From UBA4615 sp044371545 (GTDB lineage Bacteria; Pseudomonadota; Gammaproteobacteria; Burkholderiales; Burkholderiaceae_E): DNA of 35,372 nucleotides. The notes under the pieces are model-generated. The model did not search any database. It had not been told where the DNA came from and saw only the letters and a program-made list of their open reading frames with translations. The position numbers and the translations under genes were made by a program. Where the stretch lies: assembly GCA_044371545.1 (NCBI GenBank), contig JBILTM010000024.1, positions 1 to 35,372 on the forward strand, read 5' to 3'. Below, one piece after another: positions 23,299 through 32,849 of the stretch; within the stretch, counting starts at the first letter, position 1, and every line of letters starts with the position of its first letter.

Positions 23299-26200
23299 AT
23301 GACCTCCGACCACCCCGCCGACCTCCACCCGAGCCCGCCCGCCTCCGCCCGCGAACGACTGCGGGCCCTGCGGCGACGCGAGCGCGCGGCCCTCTCGTCC
23401 GACCCGCCGCCGGTCGAGCCGCGCGGCGGCACGACCGCGCCGACCTCGCGCGCGCAGCAGGCGCTGTGGTTCGTCGAGCAGCTCGCGGGGCCCGGCAGCG
23501 CGTACAACACGGTCCTGGCGGTGCGCCTGCGCGGTGCGCTCGAGCTCGACGCGCTGCGCGACGCCTGGCGCGCGCTCGTGGAGCGGCAGGCCGCGCTGCG
23601 CACCTGCCTGCCCTCGACGGGGGGCGCGCCCGAGCAGCGGCTCGTACCGCTCGACGCGCTCGAGCTGCAGGTCGAAGGCCTGCCGCAGGCCGACGGCGAC
23701 GAGGCGGCGCTGCGGCGCGCGCTCGCCGCACACGCGGCGACACCCTTCGACCTCGAGCGCGGCCCGCTTTCCCGGGCGACGCTCTTCGCGCTGGCGCCCG
23801 ACCACCACGTGCTCTCGATGGTCGTCCACCACGTCGTGGTCGACGGCTGGTCGCGCAACCTGATGGCACGCGAGCTGTCCGCGCTGTACGCGGCCCGTGT
23901 CGCGGGCCCGGGCCACGCGGCCCCCCTGCCGCCGCTCTGCGTCTCGTATGCGGACTACGCCCATTGGCAGCGCGAGCGCGAGGCCGGCGCTGCCGTGACG
24001 CGCTCGATCGAATGGTGGCGCGACCGGCTCGCCGACCTGGAGCCGGTCACCGTGCCCGCCGACCGCACGCCGACCGGCGCGCCGGTGCGACCCGCCGCGG
24101 TCGTGCGCTTCGAGGTGCCCGCCGCCACGACGCGTGCGTTGCGCGCACTCGCCGCCGGCGAGAACGCGACCCTGTTCATGGTGCTGCTCGCCGCGTTCGA
24201 CCTGCTGCTGATGCGCTGGTCGGGCCGCAGCGACGTCGCGGTCGGCACGCCGGTCGCGGGCCGGCCGAGGCCGGAGCTCGAGGCGCTGGTCGGCTACTTC
24301 GCGAACATGCTCGTGCTGCGCACCGACCTGTCGGGCAATCCGCGGTTCCGCGAGCTCGTCGCCCGGGCGCGGGGCACGACCCTCGAGGCGCTCGAGCACC
24401 AGGAAGCGCCCCTCGACCTCGTGCTCGCGGCGACCCGCCCGCGGCGCGACGCGACCGCCGGCGCGTCCTCGCTGTTCGGCGCGTCGTTCGCGCTGCAGAA
24501 CCTGCCGCCGGGCGCGTTGTCGCTGCCCGGGCTCGAGTGCGAGCCGGTGCCGGTCGACCCGTCGGCCGCGAAGTTCGACCTGTCGGTCGCAATGCACGAC
24601 GTCGGCGACACGCTGCGCGGCAAGCTCGAGTACGCGAGCGACCTGTACGAGGCCGCGACCGCCGCGCGCCTCGTCGCGCAGTTCGGTCGGCTGCTCGACG
24701 CGATCGCGACCGATCCGGACGCCACGCTGGCCGCGCTCGCGACCGTCGACGATGCGGAGCGCACCCGGCTGCTCGTCGAGTTCAACGACACCGCGGCGCC
24801 CTTCCCCGACGACCGCTGCCTGCACGACCTCCTCGCCGCGCAGGCCCGCGCCACGCCCGACGCGACCGCGGTCGTGTCCGGCGACCGGCGCCTCTCCTAC
24901 GCGGCGCTCGACGCGGCCGCCGCCAGGATGGCGGCGCGCATGCGCGCGCTCGGCGCCGGACCCGGCGCCATCGTCGCGATCGCGATGGCCCGCTCCGAGC
25001 GGATGGTGGTCGCGATGCTCGCCGCGATGAAGGCCGGCGCCGCCTACCTGCCGCTCGACCCCGGGCAGCCGATCGAGCGCCTCGCCCTGACGATCGACGA
25101 CGCGTCCGCGCGCGTGCTGGTCGCCGCGCCCGGGCTCGCCGCCCGGCTGTCGGCGGCGCTGCGCGAGCCGGCGGGCCACGTCGACCCGGACGACGACACG
25201 AACGACGACGGGCACGCCCACGCGGGCGACCGCACGCCCGCCGACGACCGCGGTCAGGCGTCCGACGCGCCCGCCGCCGGCCCGCGCGACCTCGTCTACG
25301 TGATCTACACGTCCGGCTCCACCGGCCGCCCCAAGGGCGTGCCGATCGAGCACCGCAGCCTGCTGAACAACCTCGCGTGGCAGGTGCGCGAGTTCGGCTT
25401 CGGCCCCGCCGACCGCGTCCTGCTGCGCTCGGCGGTCACCTTCGACGCGTCGATGTGGGAGCTGTGGACGCCGCTCCTCGTCGGCGCGTCGCTGGTGATC
25501 GCCGACGAGTACGAGCTGCGCGACCCGGCCGCGTGCCTGCGGCTGATCGAGCGGCACGGCATCACCTTCACGCAGTTCGTGCCGAGCCTCCTGTCGCTGG
25601 TGATCGCCGAGCTCGAGCGCGAGCCGCGCGAGTTGCCGCTGCGCCTCGTCTGCGCGGGCGGCGAGGCGCTGCCCGCGCACGACGTGCGACGCTGGGCCGC
25701 GGTCGCGCGCGCCGAGCTCGTCAACACCTACGGCCCGACCGAGAACACCATCGACGCGACCTTCGAGCGCTGCGTGCGCGAGGACGTGCCGGCGACGATC
25801 CCGATCGGTCGCCCGATGGCGAACACGCGCACGCTGGTGCTCGACCCGAGCCGCGCTCCGACCCCGCTCGGCGGCATCGGCGAGCTGTACATCGGCGGCG
25901 TCGGCCTCGCGCGCGGCTACCTGAACCGCCCCGAGCTGACTGCCGAGCGCTTCGTGCCCGATCCGTTCCGTCCGGGCGAGCGGCTGTACCGGACCGGTGA
26001 CCTCGCCCGCCAGCTGCCCGACGGCCGCCTGCTGTTCCTCGGCCGCATCGACCACCAGGTGAAGCTGCGCGGCCTGCGCATCGAGCTGGGCGAGATCGAG
26101 GCGGCGCTGTCGGCCTGCCCCGGCGTGTCGCGCAGCGTGGCGCTGCTCCGCCCGGACGCGTCCGGCTCGCCGCGGATCGTCGCGTGGGCCGAGGCGCCCG

Positions 26201-29200
26201 GGACCGACGCGCAGGCGCTGCGCGAGCGGCTCGCGACGACGCTGCCCGACTACATGGTGCCGTCCGCGATCGTCGTGCTCGACCGGCTGCCCGAGCTGTC
26301 GAGCGGCAAGCTCGACCGCAGCGCGCTGCCCGAGCCGGCGACCCCCGCCGCGGGCCATGCCGACGACGGTCCCGCGCCGCGCACGCCGACCGAGGCCGCG
26401 GTCGCACGGATCTGGGCCGAGCTGCTCGGCCTCGAGCGCCTGGGCGCCGACGACGACTTCTTCCGCAGCGGCGGCAACTCGCTGCTCGCGGCGCGTGCGA
26501 CCGCGCGGCTGCGCGCGCTGCTCGGCATCGACCTCGGCCTGCGCGCGACCTTCGAGTCGCCGACGGTCTCGGCGCTCGCCGCGTCGATCGACGCCGCCCG
26601 CGGATCGGCGGCCCACGACGCGCCCGTGGCGTCGGTGCCGCGCGTACCCGAGGGCACGCCCGTGCCGCTGCTGCCCGGGCAGATGTCGCTCGCGTTCGTC
26701 GAGCGGCTCGAGACCGCGACCGGTGCGTACAACATCCCGGTGGCGGTGCGGCTGCGCGGCGCGCTCGACGTGCCCGCGCTCGAGCACGCGCTCCGGGCGC
26801 TGGTCGCGCGCCATCCGGCGCTCCGCACCCGGATCGACGCGAGCGGAGAGCTGCCCGCGCAGTGCGTCCGGCCCCACGCGCCGATCGCGCTCGAGCGGCT
26901 GCGCACCACCGCGTCGGCGCTGCCGGCCGCGCTGCGCGGCGAGGCGGCCCGGCCCTTCGACCTCGCGCGTGCGCCGCTGATGCGCGCGGTGCTGTTCGAG
27001 CTCGACGCCGAAGAGCGCGTGCTGCTGCTCGCCGTCCACCACATCGTCGCCGACGGCTGGTCGATGCGCGTGATCGCCGCCGACCTCGCCGAGCTGTACC
27101 ACGCGCGCACGACACGCCGCGAGCCGACGCTGCCCGAGATGCCGCTGTCGCAGGCCGACTGGGCGGCCTGGCGCCACGGCGCCGACGGCGACGCCGACGC
27201 CGCGCGCCACGTGCCGTGGTGGCGCGAGCGGCTGGGCGGCCTCGAGCCGATGCGCCTGCCGTTCGACCACCCGGGCGAGGCCGACGCGGGCCTCGCGGGC
27301 GACCACGTCGTCGTCACGCTGCCGGGCGAGGTCGCGGCCGCGGTGCGCTCGCTCGCGCGCCGTGCGTCGGCCACGCCGTACATGACGCTCCTCGCGGCGT
27401 TCCAGGTGCTGCTCGCGCGCTGGTGCGGCCAGACCGACGTCGCCGTCGGCACGCCGCTCGCCGGCCGCGACCGCGTCGAGCTGGAGCCGGCGGTCGGCTG
27501 CTTCGTGCGGATGCTCGTGCTGCGCACCGACCTGTCGGGCGGGCCCACCTTCGCCCAGGCGCTCGAGCGCGTCCGCACGGCCGCGATCGAGTCGTTCGCG
27601 CGGCAGGACGCGCCGTTCGACCGCCTGGTCGCCGAGCTGCGGCCGCAGCGCGAACGCGGCACCAACCCGCTGTTCCAGGCGACCTTCATCTTCGACGACG
27701 ACCGACCCGCGGTGCCGATGCTGGCGGGCCTCGACTGCGAGCCGCTGCCGGTGCGCACCCCGACCGCGAAGTTCCACCTGTCCCTGTCGATCCTCGAGCG
27801 CGACGGCGCGCTGCACTGCACGTTCGAGTACCGCACGCCGCTGTTCTCGCGCGCGACGATCGAGGCGCTCGCCGGACGCTTCGCGACGCTGCTGCGTGGC
27901 GCCGTCGGGACGCCCGACGCGCCGATCGGGCGACTGCCGCTCGAATCGCCCGGGGAGCACGCGCGGCTGCTCGCGCTCGGACGCGGCGCCGACGGCCCGT
28001 CGCCGCGCGGCGCGGGCATCGCCGCGCGCGTCGCCGCGGTCGCGCGCCGCAGGCCCGACGCGATCGCGCTCGTCGACGGCGGGCGTCGGCTCACCTACGC
28101 CGAGCTCGACGCGCACGCCGACCGCCTCGCCGGCCGGCTCGTCGCGCTCGGCACGGCGCCCGGCGAGATCGTCGGTCTGTGCGTCGAGCGTTCGGCCGCG
28201 CACGTGGTCGCGATGCTCGGGATCCTGCGCGCGGGCGCGGCCTACCTGCCGATCGACGCCGCGCTGCCGATCGAACGGGGGGCGCTGATGCTCGACGAAT
28301 GCGCGGCGCGCCGCGTGGTCGTCGACGCACGGGGCGCCGCGCTCGCGTGGCCCGCCGCGGTGCGGCCGGTGCGGCTCGATCCGGACGCCGACGCCGACGC
28401 GCGGTCCTTCGCCGACACGCGCACGCACGCCGAGATGGCGGCCGACCCGCACGACACCGACGGCGCGTCCGCCGTCGCGGGCGAGCGCCGCCCGGGCGAG
28501 ACCGGCCTCGCCCCCGATGCGTTCCCCGATGCGTTCCCCGACCCGGGCGCCGACGCGCTCGCCTACGTGATCTTCACCTCCGGCTCGACCGGACGTCCGA
28601 AGGGCGTCAAGGTGCCGCAGGCCGGCGTGCTGCGGCTGGTGCTCGGCACCGACTACGTCGCGCTCGGCCCGGGTCGCGTCGTCGCCCAGGCGTCGACCTG
28701 CGCGTTCGACGCGGCGACCTTCGAGATCTGGGGCGCGCTGCTGAACGGCGCGACGCTCGCGATCGTGCCGCGCACGACGCTGCTCGACGCCGACGCGCTC
28801 GCCGCCCGACTGCGCGACGACCGCATCGACACGATGTTCGTCACCACCGCGCTGTTCAACGCGCTGGTCGCGCGCCGGCCGGCACTGTTCGCGTCGATGG
28901 ACACCGTGCTCTTCGGCGGCGAGGCGGCCGACGGCCGCGCGGTGCGCAGCGTGCTGGAAGCGGGACCGCCGCGGCGCCTCCTCAACGTGTACGGCCCGAC
29001 CGAGACCACGACCTTCGCGACCTGGTTCGACGCGACCGCCGCCTGGGGTGCGGACCCGTCGCGCGTGCCCGCCCGGGTGCCGATCGGCCGCCCGATCGCG
29101 CAGACCACCTGCCGGGTGCTCGATCCGTTCGGCGCGCTCGCGCCGCGCGGCACCGTCGGCGAGCTGCACGTCGGCGGTCCGGGCGTCGCGATCGGTTACC

Positions 29201-30783
29201 TGAACCGTCCCGAGCTCGACGCCGCGGCCTTCGTCGAGGATCCCTTCGAGCCCGGCGCGCGGCTGTACCGCACCGGCGACCGCGTGCGCTGGACCGACGA
29301 CGACACGATCGAGTTCGTCGGCCGGGCCGACGACCAGGTCAAGATCCGCGGCTTCCGGATCGAGCCGGGCGAGATCGAGGCGGCGCTGCGCGCCTGCGAG
29401 GGCGTGGCAGACGCGACCGTCGTCGTCCACGAGCACGCGCCCGGCGAGCGCCGGCTCGTCGCCTACGTGGTCGCGGCCGCCGGCGTCGCGCCGGCGGCGC
29501 TCGCCGCGCCGCGGCTGCGCACGGCGCTGCGCGCCTCGCTGCCCGAGTACATGCTGCCCTCGGCGATCCTGGCGATCGCCGCGCTGCCGCTCAACGCCAA
29601 CGGCAAGGTCGACCGTCGGGCGCTGCCCGATCCGGCGCACGCGCTCGCGGCCGAGGCCGCGGTGCGTCGGGTCACCGCCGCGCCGCGGGCCGCCGACGAG
29701 ACCGAGAACCGGCTCGCGGCGCTGTGGTGCGAGGTGCTCGACCGCGCCGAGGTCGGGCCGGACGACGACTTCTTCGAACTCGGCGGCCATTCGCTCCTCG
29801 CACTGCGGCTGCTCGCCCTCGTCGAGCGCCGCTTCGGCCGCACGCTGCCGCTCGCCGCGCTGTTCGAGGCGCCGACGCTGCGCGCGCTCGCCGCCGCGCT
29901 GCGCGAGGAGACGCCCGCGACGCCGGTGCGCTCCTGCGTGGTGCCGGTGCAGCCGCACGGGCGCCGCGCACCGCTCTTCTTCGTGTCGGGCTGGGGCGGC
30001 GCGCTGCTCACCTTCGCCTCGCTCGCCCGCGAGCTCGGCCCCGACCAGCCGCTGTACGTGCTCGACACCGCGGCGTTCGAAGCGCAGGAGATCCGGCGCG
30101 CGACGCTGCCGGAGATCGCGGCGCGGATGGTCGCCGACCTGCGCGCCGCGTGCCCGTCGGGCCCGTACCGGCTGTGCGGCTTCTCGCTCGGCGGCAAGTT
30201 CGTCCACGAGATCGCGCGCCAGCTGATCGCCGCGGGCGACGAGGTGCCGCTGCTCGCGCTGATGGACGCCGACGCGCCGGGCTATCCGCGCCGCCGCGCG
30301 CTGCCGGCGCGGCTCGCGCTGCACCTGCGCGAGCTGGCGCGGCTCGGCCCGGTCGGCGCCTGGCACCACCTGCGCCAGCGCCTCGCCTGGCACGCGGCGC
30401 GGCTGCGCGGCGAGCGCGAGCGCCTGTTCGACGCCGAGCTCGGCGACAGCGCGGTGGCACGTGCGATGCAGGCCTCGGCCGACGCGATGCTCGACGTCTG
30501 GCGCGCATTCGAGCCCGGGCGCCACGCCGGCCGGATGCTGGTGATCCGCGCCGGGCGGCGCCCGCTGCGCCCGAGCGTCGTCGACGACGATCCCGCGCTC
30601 GGCTGGAGCGCGCTCGTCGACGGCGGCCTCGACCTGCGCATGCTCGACTGCGCGCACCGGCAGATGCTCGACGCCGCGCAGGCCCCCGCGCTGGCGCGGA
30701 TCCTCGACGAGTTCCCGGCGACCCCGGACCCGGCCCCGGACGCCGCGGTCGGCCGCCGCGCGACGGCGACGCAGGAGGCGTGA
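23299..30783 (+). CDS. dimodular nonribosomal peptide synthetase, C-A-PCP-C-A-PCP-TE
   Basis: 2494 residues. An Arg-rich N-terminal helix (about 17-31) is followed by C1 (HHVVVDG at 177-183), A1 (YTSGSTGRPKG from 670, YGPTE at 811, Lys 1004) and PCP1 (GGNSL, Ser 1061). Then come C2 (HHIVADG at 1247-1253), A2 (FTSGSTGRPKG from 1759, YGPTE at 1898, Lys 2103), PCP2 (GGHSL, Ser 2165) and a type I thioesterase (GFSLGG, Ser 2296; Asp 2323 or 2325; His 2453). All catalytic motifs are intact. No epimerase is present, and both C domains look like the LCL type. Specificity codes read by eye are DAWQVATIDK for A1 (unassigned, partly like Gln codes) and DAFFLGVTFK for A2 (Ile/Val-like). The predicted product is starter-aa1-aa2, freed by hydrolysis or cyclisation. 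No MbtH gene is adjacent. Confidence 0.95.
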   Translation: MTSDHPADLHPSPPASARERLRALRRRERAALSSDPPPVEPRGGTTAPTSRAQQALWFVEQLAGPGSAYNTVLAVRLRGALELDALRDAWRALVERQAALRTCLPSTGGAPEQRLVPLDALELQVEGLPQADGDEAALRRALAAHAATPFDLERGPLSRATLFALAPDHHVLSMVVHHVVVDGWSRNLMARELSALYAARVAGPGHAAPLPPLCVSYADYAHWQREREAGAAVTRSIEWWRDRLADLEPVTVPADRTPTGAPVRPAAVVRFEVPAATTRALRALAAGENATLFMVLLAAFDLLLMRWSGRSDVAVGTPVAGRPRPELEALVGYFANMLVLRTDLSGNPRFRELVARARGTTLEALEHQEAPLDLVLAATRPRRDATAGASSLFGASFALQNLPPGALSLPGLECEPVPVDPSAAKFDLSVAMHDVGDTLRGKLEYASDLYEAATAARLVAQFGRLLDAIATDPDATLAALATVDDAERTRLLVEFNDTAAPFPDDRCLHDLLAAQARATPDATAVVSGDRRLSYAALDAAAARMAARMRALGAGPGAIVAIAMARSERMVVAMLAAMKAGAAYLPLDPGQPIERLALTIDDASARVLVAAPGLAARLSAALREPAGHVDPDDDTNDDGHAHAGDRTPADDRGQASDAPAAGPRDLVYVIYTSGSTGRPKGVPIEHRSLLNNLAWQVREFGFGPADRVLLRSAVTFDASMWELWTPLLVGASLVIADEYELRDPAACLRLIERHGITFTQFVPSLLSLVIAELEREPRELPLRLVCAGGEALPAHDVRRWAAVARAELVNTYGPTENTIDATFERCVREDVPATIPIGRPMANTRTLVLDPSRAPTPLGGIGELYIGGVGLARGYLNRPELTAERFVPDPFRPGERLYRTGDLARQLPDGRLLFLGRIDHQVKLRGLRIELGEIEAALSACPGVSRSVALLRPDASGSPRIVAWAEAPGTDAQALRERLATTLPDYMVPSAIVVLDRLPELSSGKLDRSALPEPATPAAGHADDGPAPRTPTEAAVARIWAELLGLERLGADDDFFRSGGNSLLAARATARLRALLGIDLGLRATFESPTVSALAASIDAARGSAAHDAPVASVPRVPEGTPVPLLPGQMSLAFVERLETATGAYNIPVAVRLRGALDVPALEHALRALVARHPALRTRIDASGELPAQCVRPHAPIALERLRTTASALPAALRGEAARPFDLARAPLMRAVLFELDAEERVLLLAVHHIVADGWSMRVIAADLAELYHARTTRREPTLPEMPLSQADWAAWRHGADGDADAARHVPWWRERLGGLEPMRLPFDHPGEADAGLAGDHVVVTLPGEVAAAVRSLARRASATPYMTLLAAFQVLLARWCGQTDVAVGTPLAGRDRVELEPAVGCFVRMLVLRTDLSGGPTFAQALERVRTAAIESFARQDAPFDRLVAELRPQRERGTNPLFQATFIFDDDRPAVPMLAGLDCEPLPVRTPTAKFHLSLSILERDGALHCTFEYRTPLFSRATIEALAGRFATLLRGAVGTPDAPIGRLPLESPGEHARLLALGRGADGPSPRGAGIAARVAAVARRRPDAIALVDGGRRLTYAELDAHADRLAGRLVALGTAPGEIVGLCVERSAAHVVAMLGILRAGAAYLPIDAALPIERGALMLDECAARRVVVDARGAALAWPAAVRPVRLDPDADADARSFADTRTHAEMAADPHDTDGASAVAGERRPGETGLAPDAFPDAFPDPGADALAYVIFTSGSTGRPKGVKVPQAGVLRLVLGTDYVALGPGRVVAQASTCAFDAATFEIWGALLNGATLAIVPRTTLLDADALAARLRDDRIDTMFVTTALFNALVARRPALFASMDTVLFGGEAADGRAVRSVLEAGPPRRLLNVYGPTETTTFATWFDATAAWGADPSRVPARVPIGRPIAQTTCRVLDPFGALAPRGTVGELHVGGPGVAIGYLNRPELDAAAFVEDPFEPGARLYRTGDRVRWTDDDTIEFVGRADDQVKIRGFRIEPGEIEAALRACEGVADATVVVHEHAPGERRLVAYVVAAAGVAPAALAAPRLRTALRASLPEYMLPSAILAIAALPLNANGKVDRRALPDPAHALAAEAAVRRVTAAPRAADETENRLAALWCEVLDRAEVGPDDDFFELGGHSLLALRLLALVERRFGRTLPLAALFEAPTLRALAAALREETPATPVRSCVVPVQPHGRRAPLFFVSGWGGALLTFASLARELGPDQPLYVLDTAAFEAQEIRRATLPEIAARMVADLRAACPSGPYRLCGFSLGGKFVHEIARQLIAAGDEVPLLALMDADAPGYPRRRALPARLALHLRELARLGPVGAWHHLRQRLAWHAARLRGERERLFDAELGDSAVARAMQASADAMLDVWRAFEPGRHAGRMLVIRAGRRPLRPSVVDDDPALGWSALVDGGLDLRMLDCAHRQMLDAAQAPALARILDEFPATPDPAPDAAVGRRATATQEA

Positions 30784-30833
30784 CGCCGCGCCGCACGCCG
30801 GTCCGCACGCGCGCTCCGCGCCCGCGGGGCCAT

Positions 30834-30855
30834 CGGGCGGTGCGCGGCGCCCCGC
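30834..30855. terminator. possible terminator after the NRPS gene
   Basis: GCGGGGC (30834-30840) and GCCCCGC (30849-30855) form a 7-bp stem with an 8-base loop, 51 bases past the synthetase stop. No T-run. Confidence 0.35.
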
Positions 30856-30871
30856 GTGTCAGACTCGATCC

Positions 30872-31459
30872 ATGAGGCGCTGCACCGCACCCCTCCCGGC
30901 CCCGCTCGCGCACGCCGCCGCGGCCTGCGCCGTCGCCCTCCTCGCGGCGCTGCCGGCGACCGCCGCGGCGCAGCAGCCGAACCTCGCCCCGGTGCCGCGC
31001 GTCGACCCGCTGCGCTACGCAGGCACCTGGTACGAGGTCGCGCGCCTGCCCAACCGCTTCCAGGCGCAGTGCGCGGGCGACGTCGTCGCGACCTACGCGC
31101 CGCGTCCGGACGGCAGGATCGACGTGACCAACCGCTGCCGCAGCGAGTCGGGCGCGCTCGACGAGGCCGGCGGCCTCGCGACGCCGCAGGATGCGTCCAA
31201 CGCCCGGCTCAGGGTGAGCTTCCTGCCCGCCGGGCTGCGCTGGCTGCCGTTCGCGCGCGGCGACTACTGGGTGCTCGCGCTCGACGCCGACTACCGCTGG
31301 GCGATGGTCGGCGCGCCGAGCCGGGACTTCCTGTGGATCCTGTCGCGCCAGCCGACGCTGCCCGACGACGAGCTCGGGACGCTGCTCGGGCAGGCGCGCG
31401 AGATGGGCTTCCCGGCCGACAGGGTGGTCCGCACGCCGCACCGCGCCCCACCGCGCTGA
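30872..31459 (+). CDS. bacterial lipocalin (Blc family)
   Basis: 195 residues. A signal peptide covers about 1-34 (hydrophobic AACAVALLAALPATAAA before QQPN). No lipobox Cys lies at the cleavage site, so unlike E. coli Blc it is probably soluble in the periplasm. The lipocalin signature is clear: YAGTWYEVARLPNRFQAQC, then VVATYAPRPDGRIDVTNRC and GDYWVLALDADYRWAMVGAPSRDFLWILSR. These proteins bind fatty acids or lysophospholipids and help maintain the envelope. It lies 88 bases after the synthetase gene on the same strand, with a possible hairpin between; a role in carrying a lipophilic peptide is speculative. Confidence 0.9.
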   Translation: MRRCTAPLPAPLAHAAAACAVALLAALPATAAAQQPNLAPVPRVDPLRYAGTWYEVARLPNRFQAQCAGDVVATYAPRPDGRIDVTNRCRSESGALDEAGGLATPQDASNARLRVSFLPAGLRWLPFARGDYWVLALDADYRWAMVGAPSRDFLWILSRQPTLPDDELGTLLGQAREMGFPADRVVRTPHRAPPR

Positions 31460-31518
31460 CGGCGCCGACGGCGCGCCGGATTCCGCGCGCGGGCGCGGCG
31501 GACGCCGGCCGCCTCGGC

Positions 31519-31524
31519 TATGCT
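31519..31524 (+). promoter_or_regulatory. -10 element for a probable leaderless MFS transcript
   Basis: TATGCT is separated from ATG 31531 by 6 bases, the same spacing as at pdxA, and no ribosome site is visible. Transcription would start at or next to the A of ATG. Confidence 0.4.
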
Positions 31525-31530
31525 GCCCCG

Positions 31531-32784
31531 ATGTCCGCCGCGACCGCGCCCTCGCGCCGCGACGACGCCCGCATCGTCGGCGTCGTGTCGCTCGCCCACG
31601 GCTGCTCGCACTTCTTCCACCTGATCGTCGCGCCGATCTTTCCCTGGCTGAAGGTCTCGTTCGACCTCAGCTGGTCGCAGCTCGGCCTGCTGATGACGGT
31701 GTTCTTCGTCGTCTCGGGCATCGGGCAGGCACTCGCCGGCTTCGTCGTCGACCGGATCGGCGCGGTGCCGGTGATGCTCGCGAGCCTCGCCGCGTTCGTG
31801 CTCGCGACGCTCGCGATCGCGACCGCGCCGGGCTACCCGATGCTCGCGGTCGGGCTCGCGCTCGCCGGGCTGGGCAACGCCGCGTTCCACCCGGTCGACT
31901 ACTCGATCCTCAACGCGCGGATCGCGACGCCGCGGCTCGCGCACGCGTACTCGGTGCACGGCATCGCCGGCAGCCTCGGCTGGGCGGCCGCGCCGGTGTT
32001 CCTCGTCGGGCTCACGCAGCTCTTCGGCTGGCGCGTCGCGGTCGCGGCCGCCGGCGCGATGGCCGCGGCGATCGGCCTGCTCGTCTGGCACGAGCGCGCG
32101 CGGCTCGCCGGCCGGCCGGTCGGTCCCTTCGGCGTCGTGCTCGCCGAGCGGCCCGCCGCACTCGCGGGCCCGGCCGAATCGAGCCTCGCGTTCCTGCGCC
32201 TGCCCGCGGTGTGGATGAGCTTCGTGTTCTTCTTCACGATGGCGATCTCGTTCGGCGGGATCCAGACCTTCGGGCCCGAGTCGGCGGGCGCGCTGCACGG
32301 CGTCGAGCCGCGCTGGGTGGCGCTCTGCCTGACCGCGTACATGCTCGCGAGCGCCGCGGGCATCGTCGTCGGCGGCTTCGTCGCGAGCGACCCGCGCCGC
32401 GCCGAGCCGGCGATCGCGGTCGGCTACGGCCTCGCGGCCGCGGTCGCGCTGGTGCTCGGCGCGGTCGCGCTGCCCGCCTGGGCGGTGCCGGTGCTGTTCG
32501 CCGCGATGGGCGCGGGCTCCGGCGTCGCCGGCCCGTCGCGCGACCTGCTGGTGCGCCGCGCGAGCCCGCCGGGCGCGACCGGCCGCGTCTACGGCACCGT
32601 CTACTCGGGGCTCGACGCCGGCATGGCGATCGCGCCGCTCGGCTTCGGCTGGCTGATGGACCACGGCCACGCGGCCGCCGTCTGGATCGGCATCGCGGTG
32701 TTCCAGGCGCTGCTGATCCTGACCGCGGTCAACGTCGGGCGCTTCGCGCGCAGCGCGGTCGGCGCGACGGCCGCGGCACGCTGA
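31531..32784 (+). CDS. MFS transporter, fosmidomycin-resistance (FSR)-like
   Basis: 417 residues and about 12 membrane spans. The N-terminus, VVSLAHGCSHFFHLIVAPIFPWLKV followed by SWSQLGLLMTVFFVVSGIGQALAGFVVDR, is the pattern of the FSR-like MFS group. GNAAFHPVDYSILNAR and HGIAGSLGWAAAPV are also typical of that group. Members export drugs or small metabolites by proton antiport. It follows the lipocalin by 71 bases but has its own -10 element close to the start codon. It could export the NRPS product, but such transporters are common and the link is only positional. Confidence 0.88.
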   Translation: MSAATAPSRRDDARIVGVVSLAHGCSHFFHLIVAPIFPWLKVSFDLSWSQLGLLMTVFFVVSGIGQALAGFVVDRIGAVPVMLASLAAFVLATLAIATAPGYPMLAVGLALAGLGNAAFHPVDYSILNARIATPRLAHAYSVHGIAGSLGWAAAPVFLVGLTQLFGWRVAVAAAGAMAAAIGLLVWHERARLAGRPVGPFGVVLAERPAALAGPAESSLAFLRLPAVWMSFVFFFTMAISFGGIQTFGPESAGALHGVEPRWVALCLTAYMLASAAGIVVGGFVASDPRRAEPAIAVGYGLAAAVALVLGAVALPAWAVPVLFAAMGAGSGVAGPSRDLLVRRASPPGATGRVYGTVYSGLDAGMAIAPLGFGWLMDHGHAAAVWIGIAVFQALLILTAVNVGRFARSAVGATAAAR

Positions 32785-32849
32785 GCACCGCGGGGCGGTC
32801 CCGCGCACGACGGCCGCCCACCGCCGCACGAGACGAAGGAGGAGACACC

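Noticed and set aside
21154..30657. A 3167-codon open frame on the minus strand opposite the NRPS genes
   Set aside because: It is a composition artefact: with extreme GC and third-position bias the antisense frame rarely meets stops. Its product is low-complexity Arg/His/Gln/Glu-rich sequence without recognisable domains, while the plus strand has complete NRPS motifs.
30872..32784. Lipocalin and MFS gene as firm members of the NRPS cluster
   Set aside because: They follow on the same strand, but a possible hairpin and separate promoter signals lie between, and both families are common elsewhere. Kept only as a possibility.
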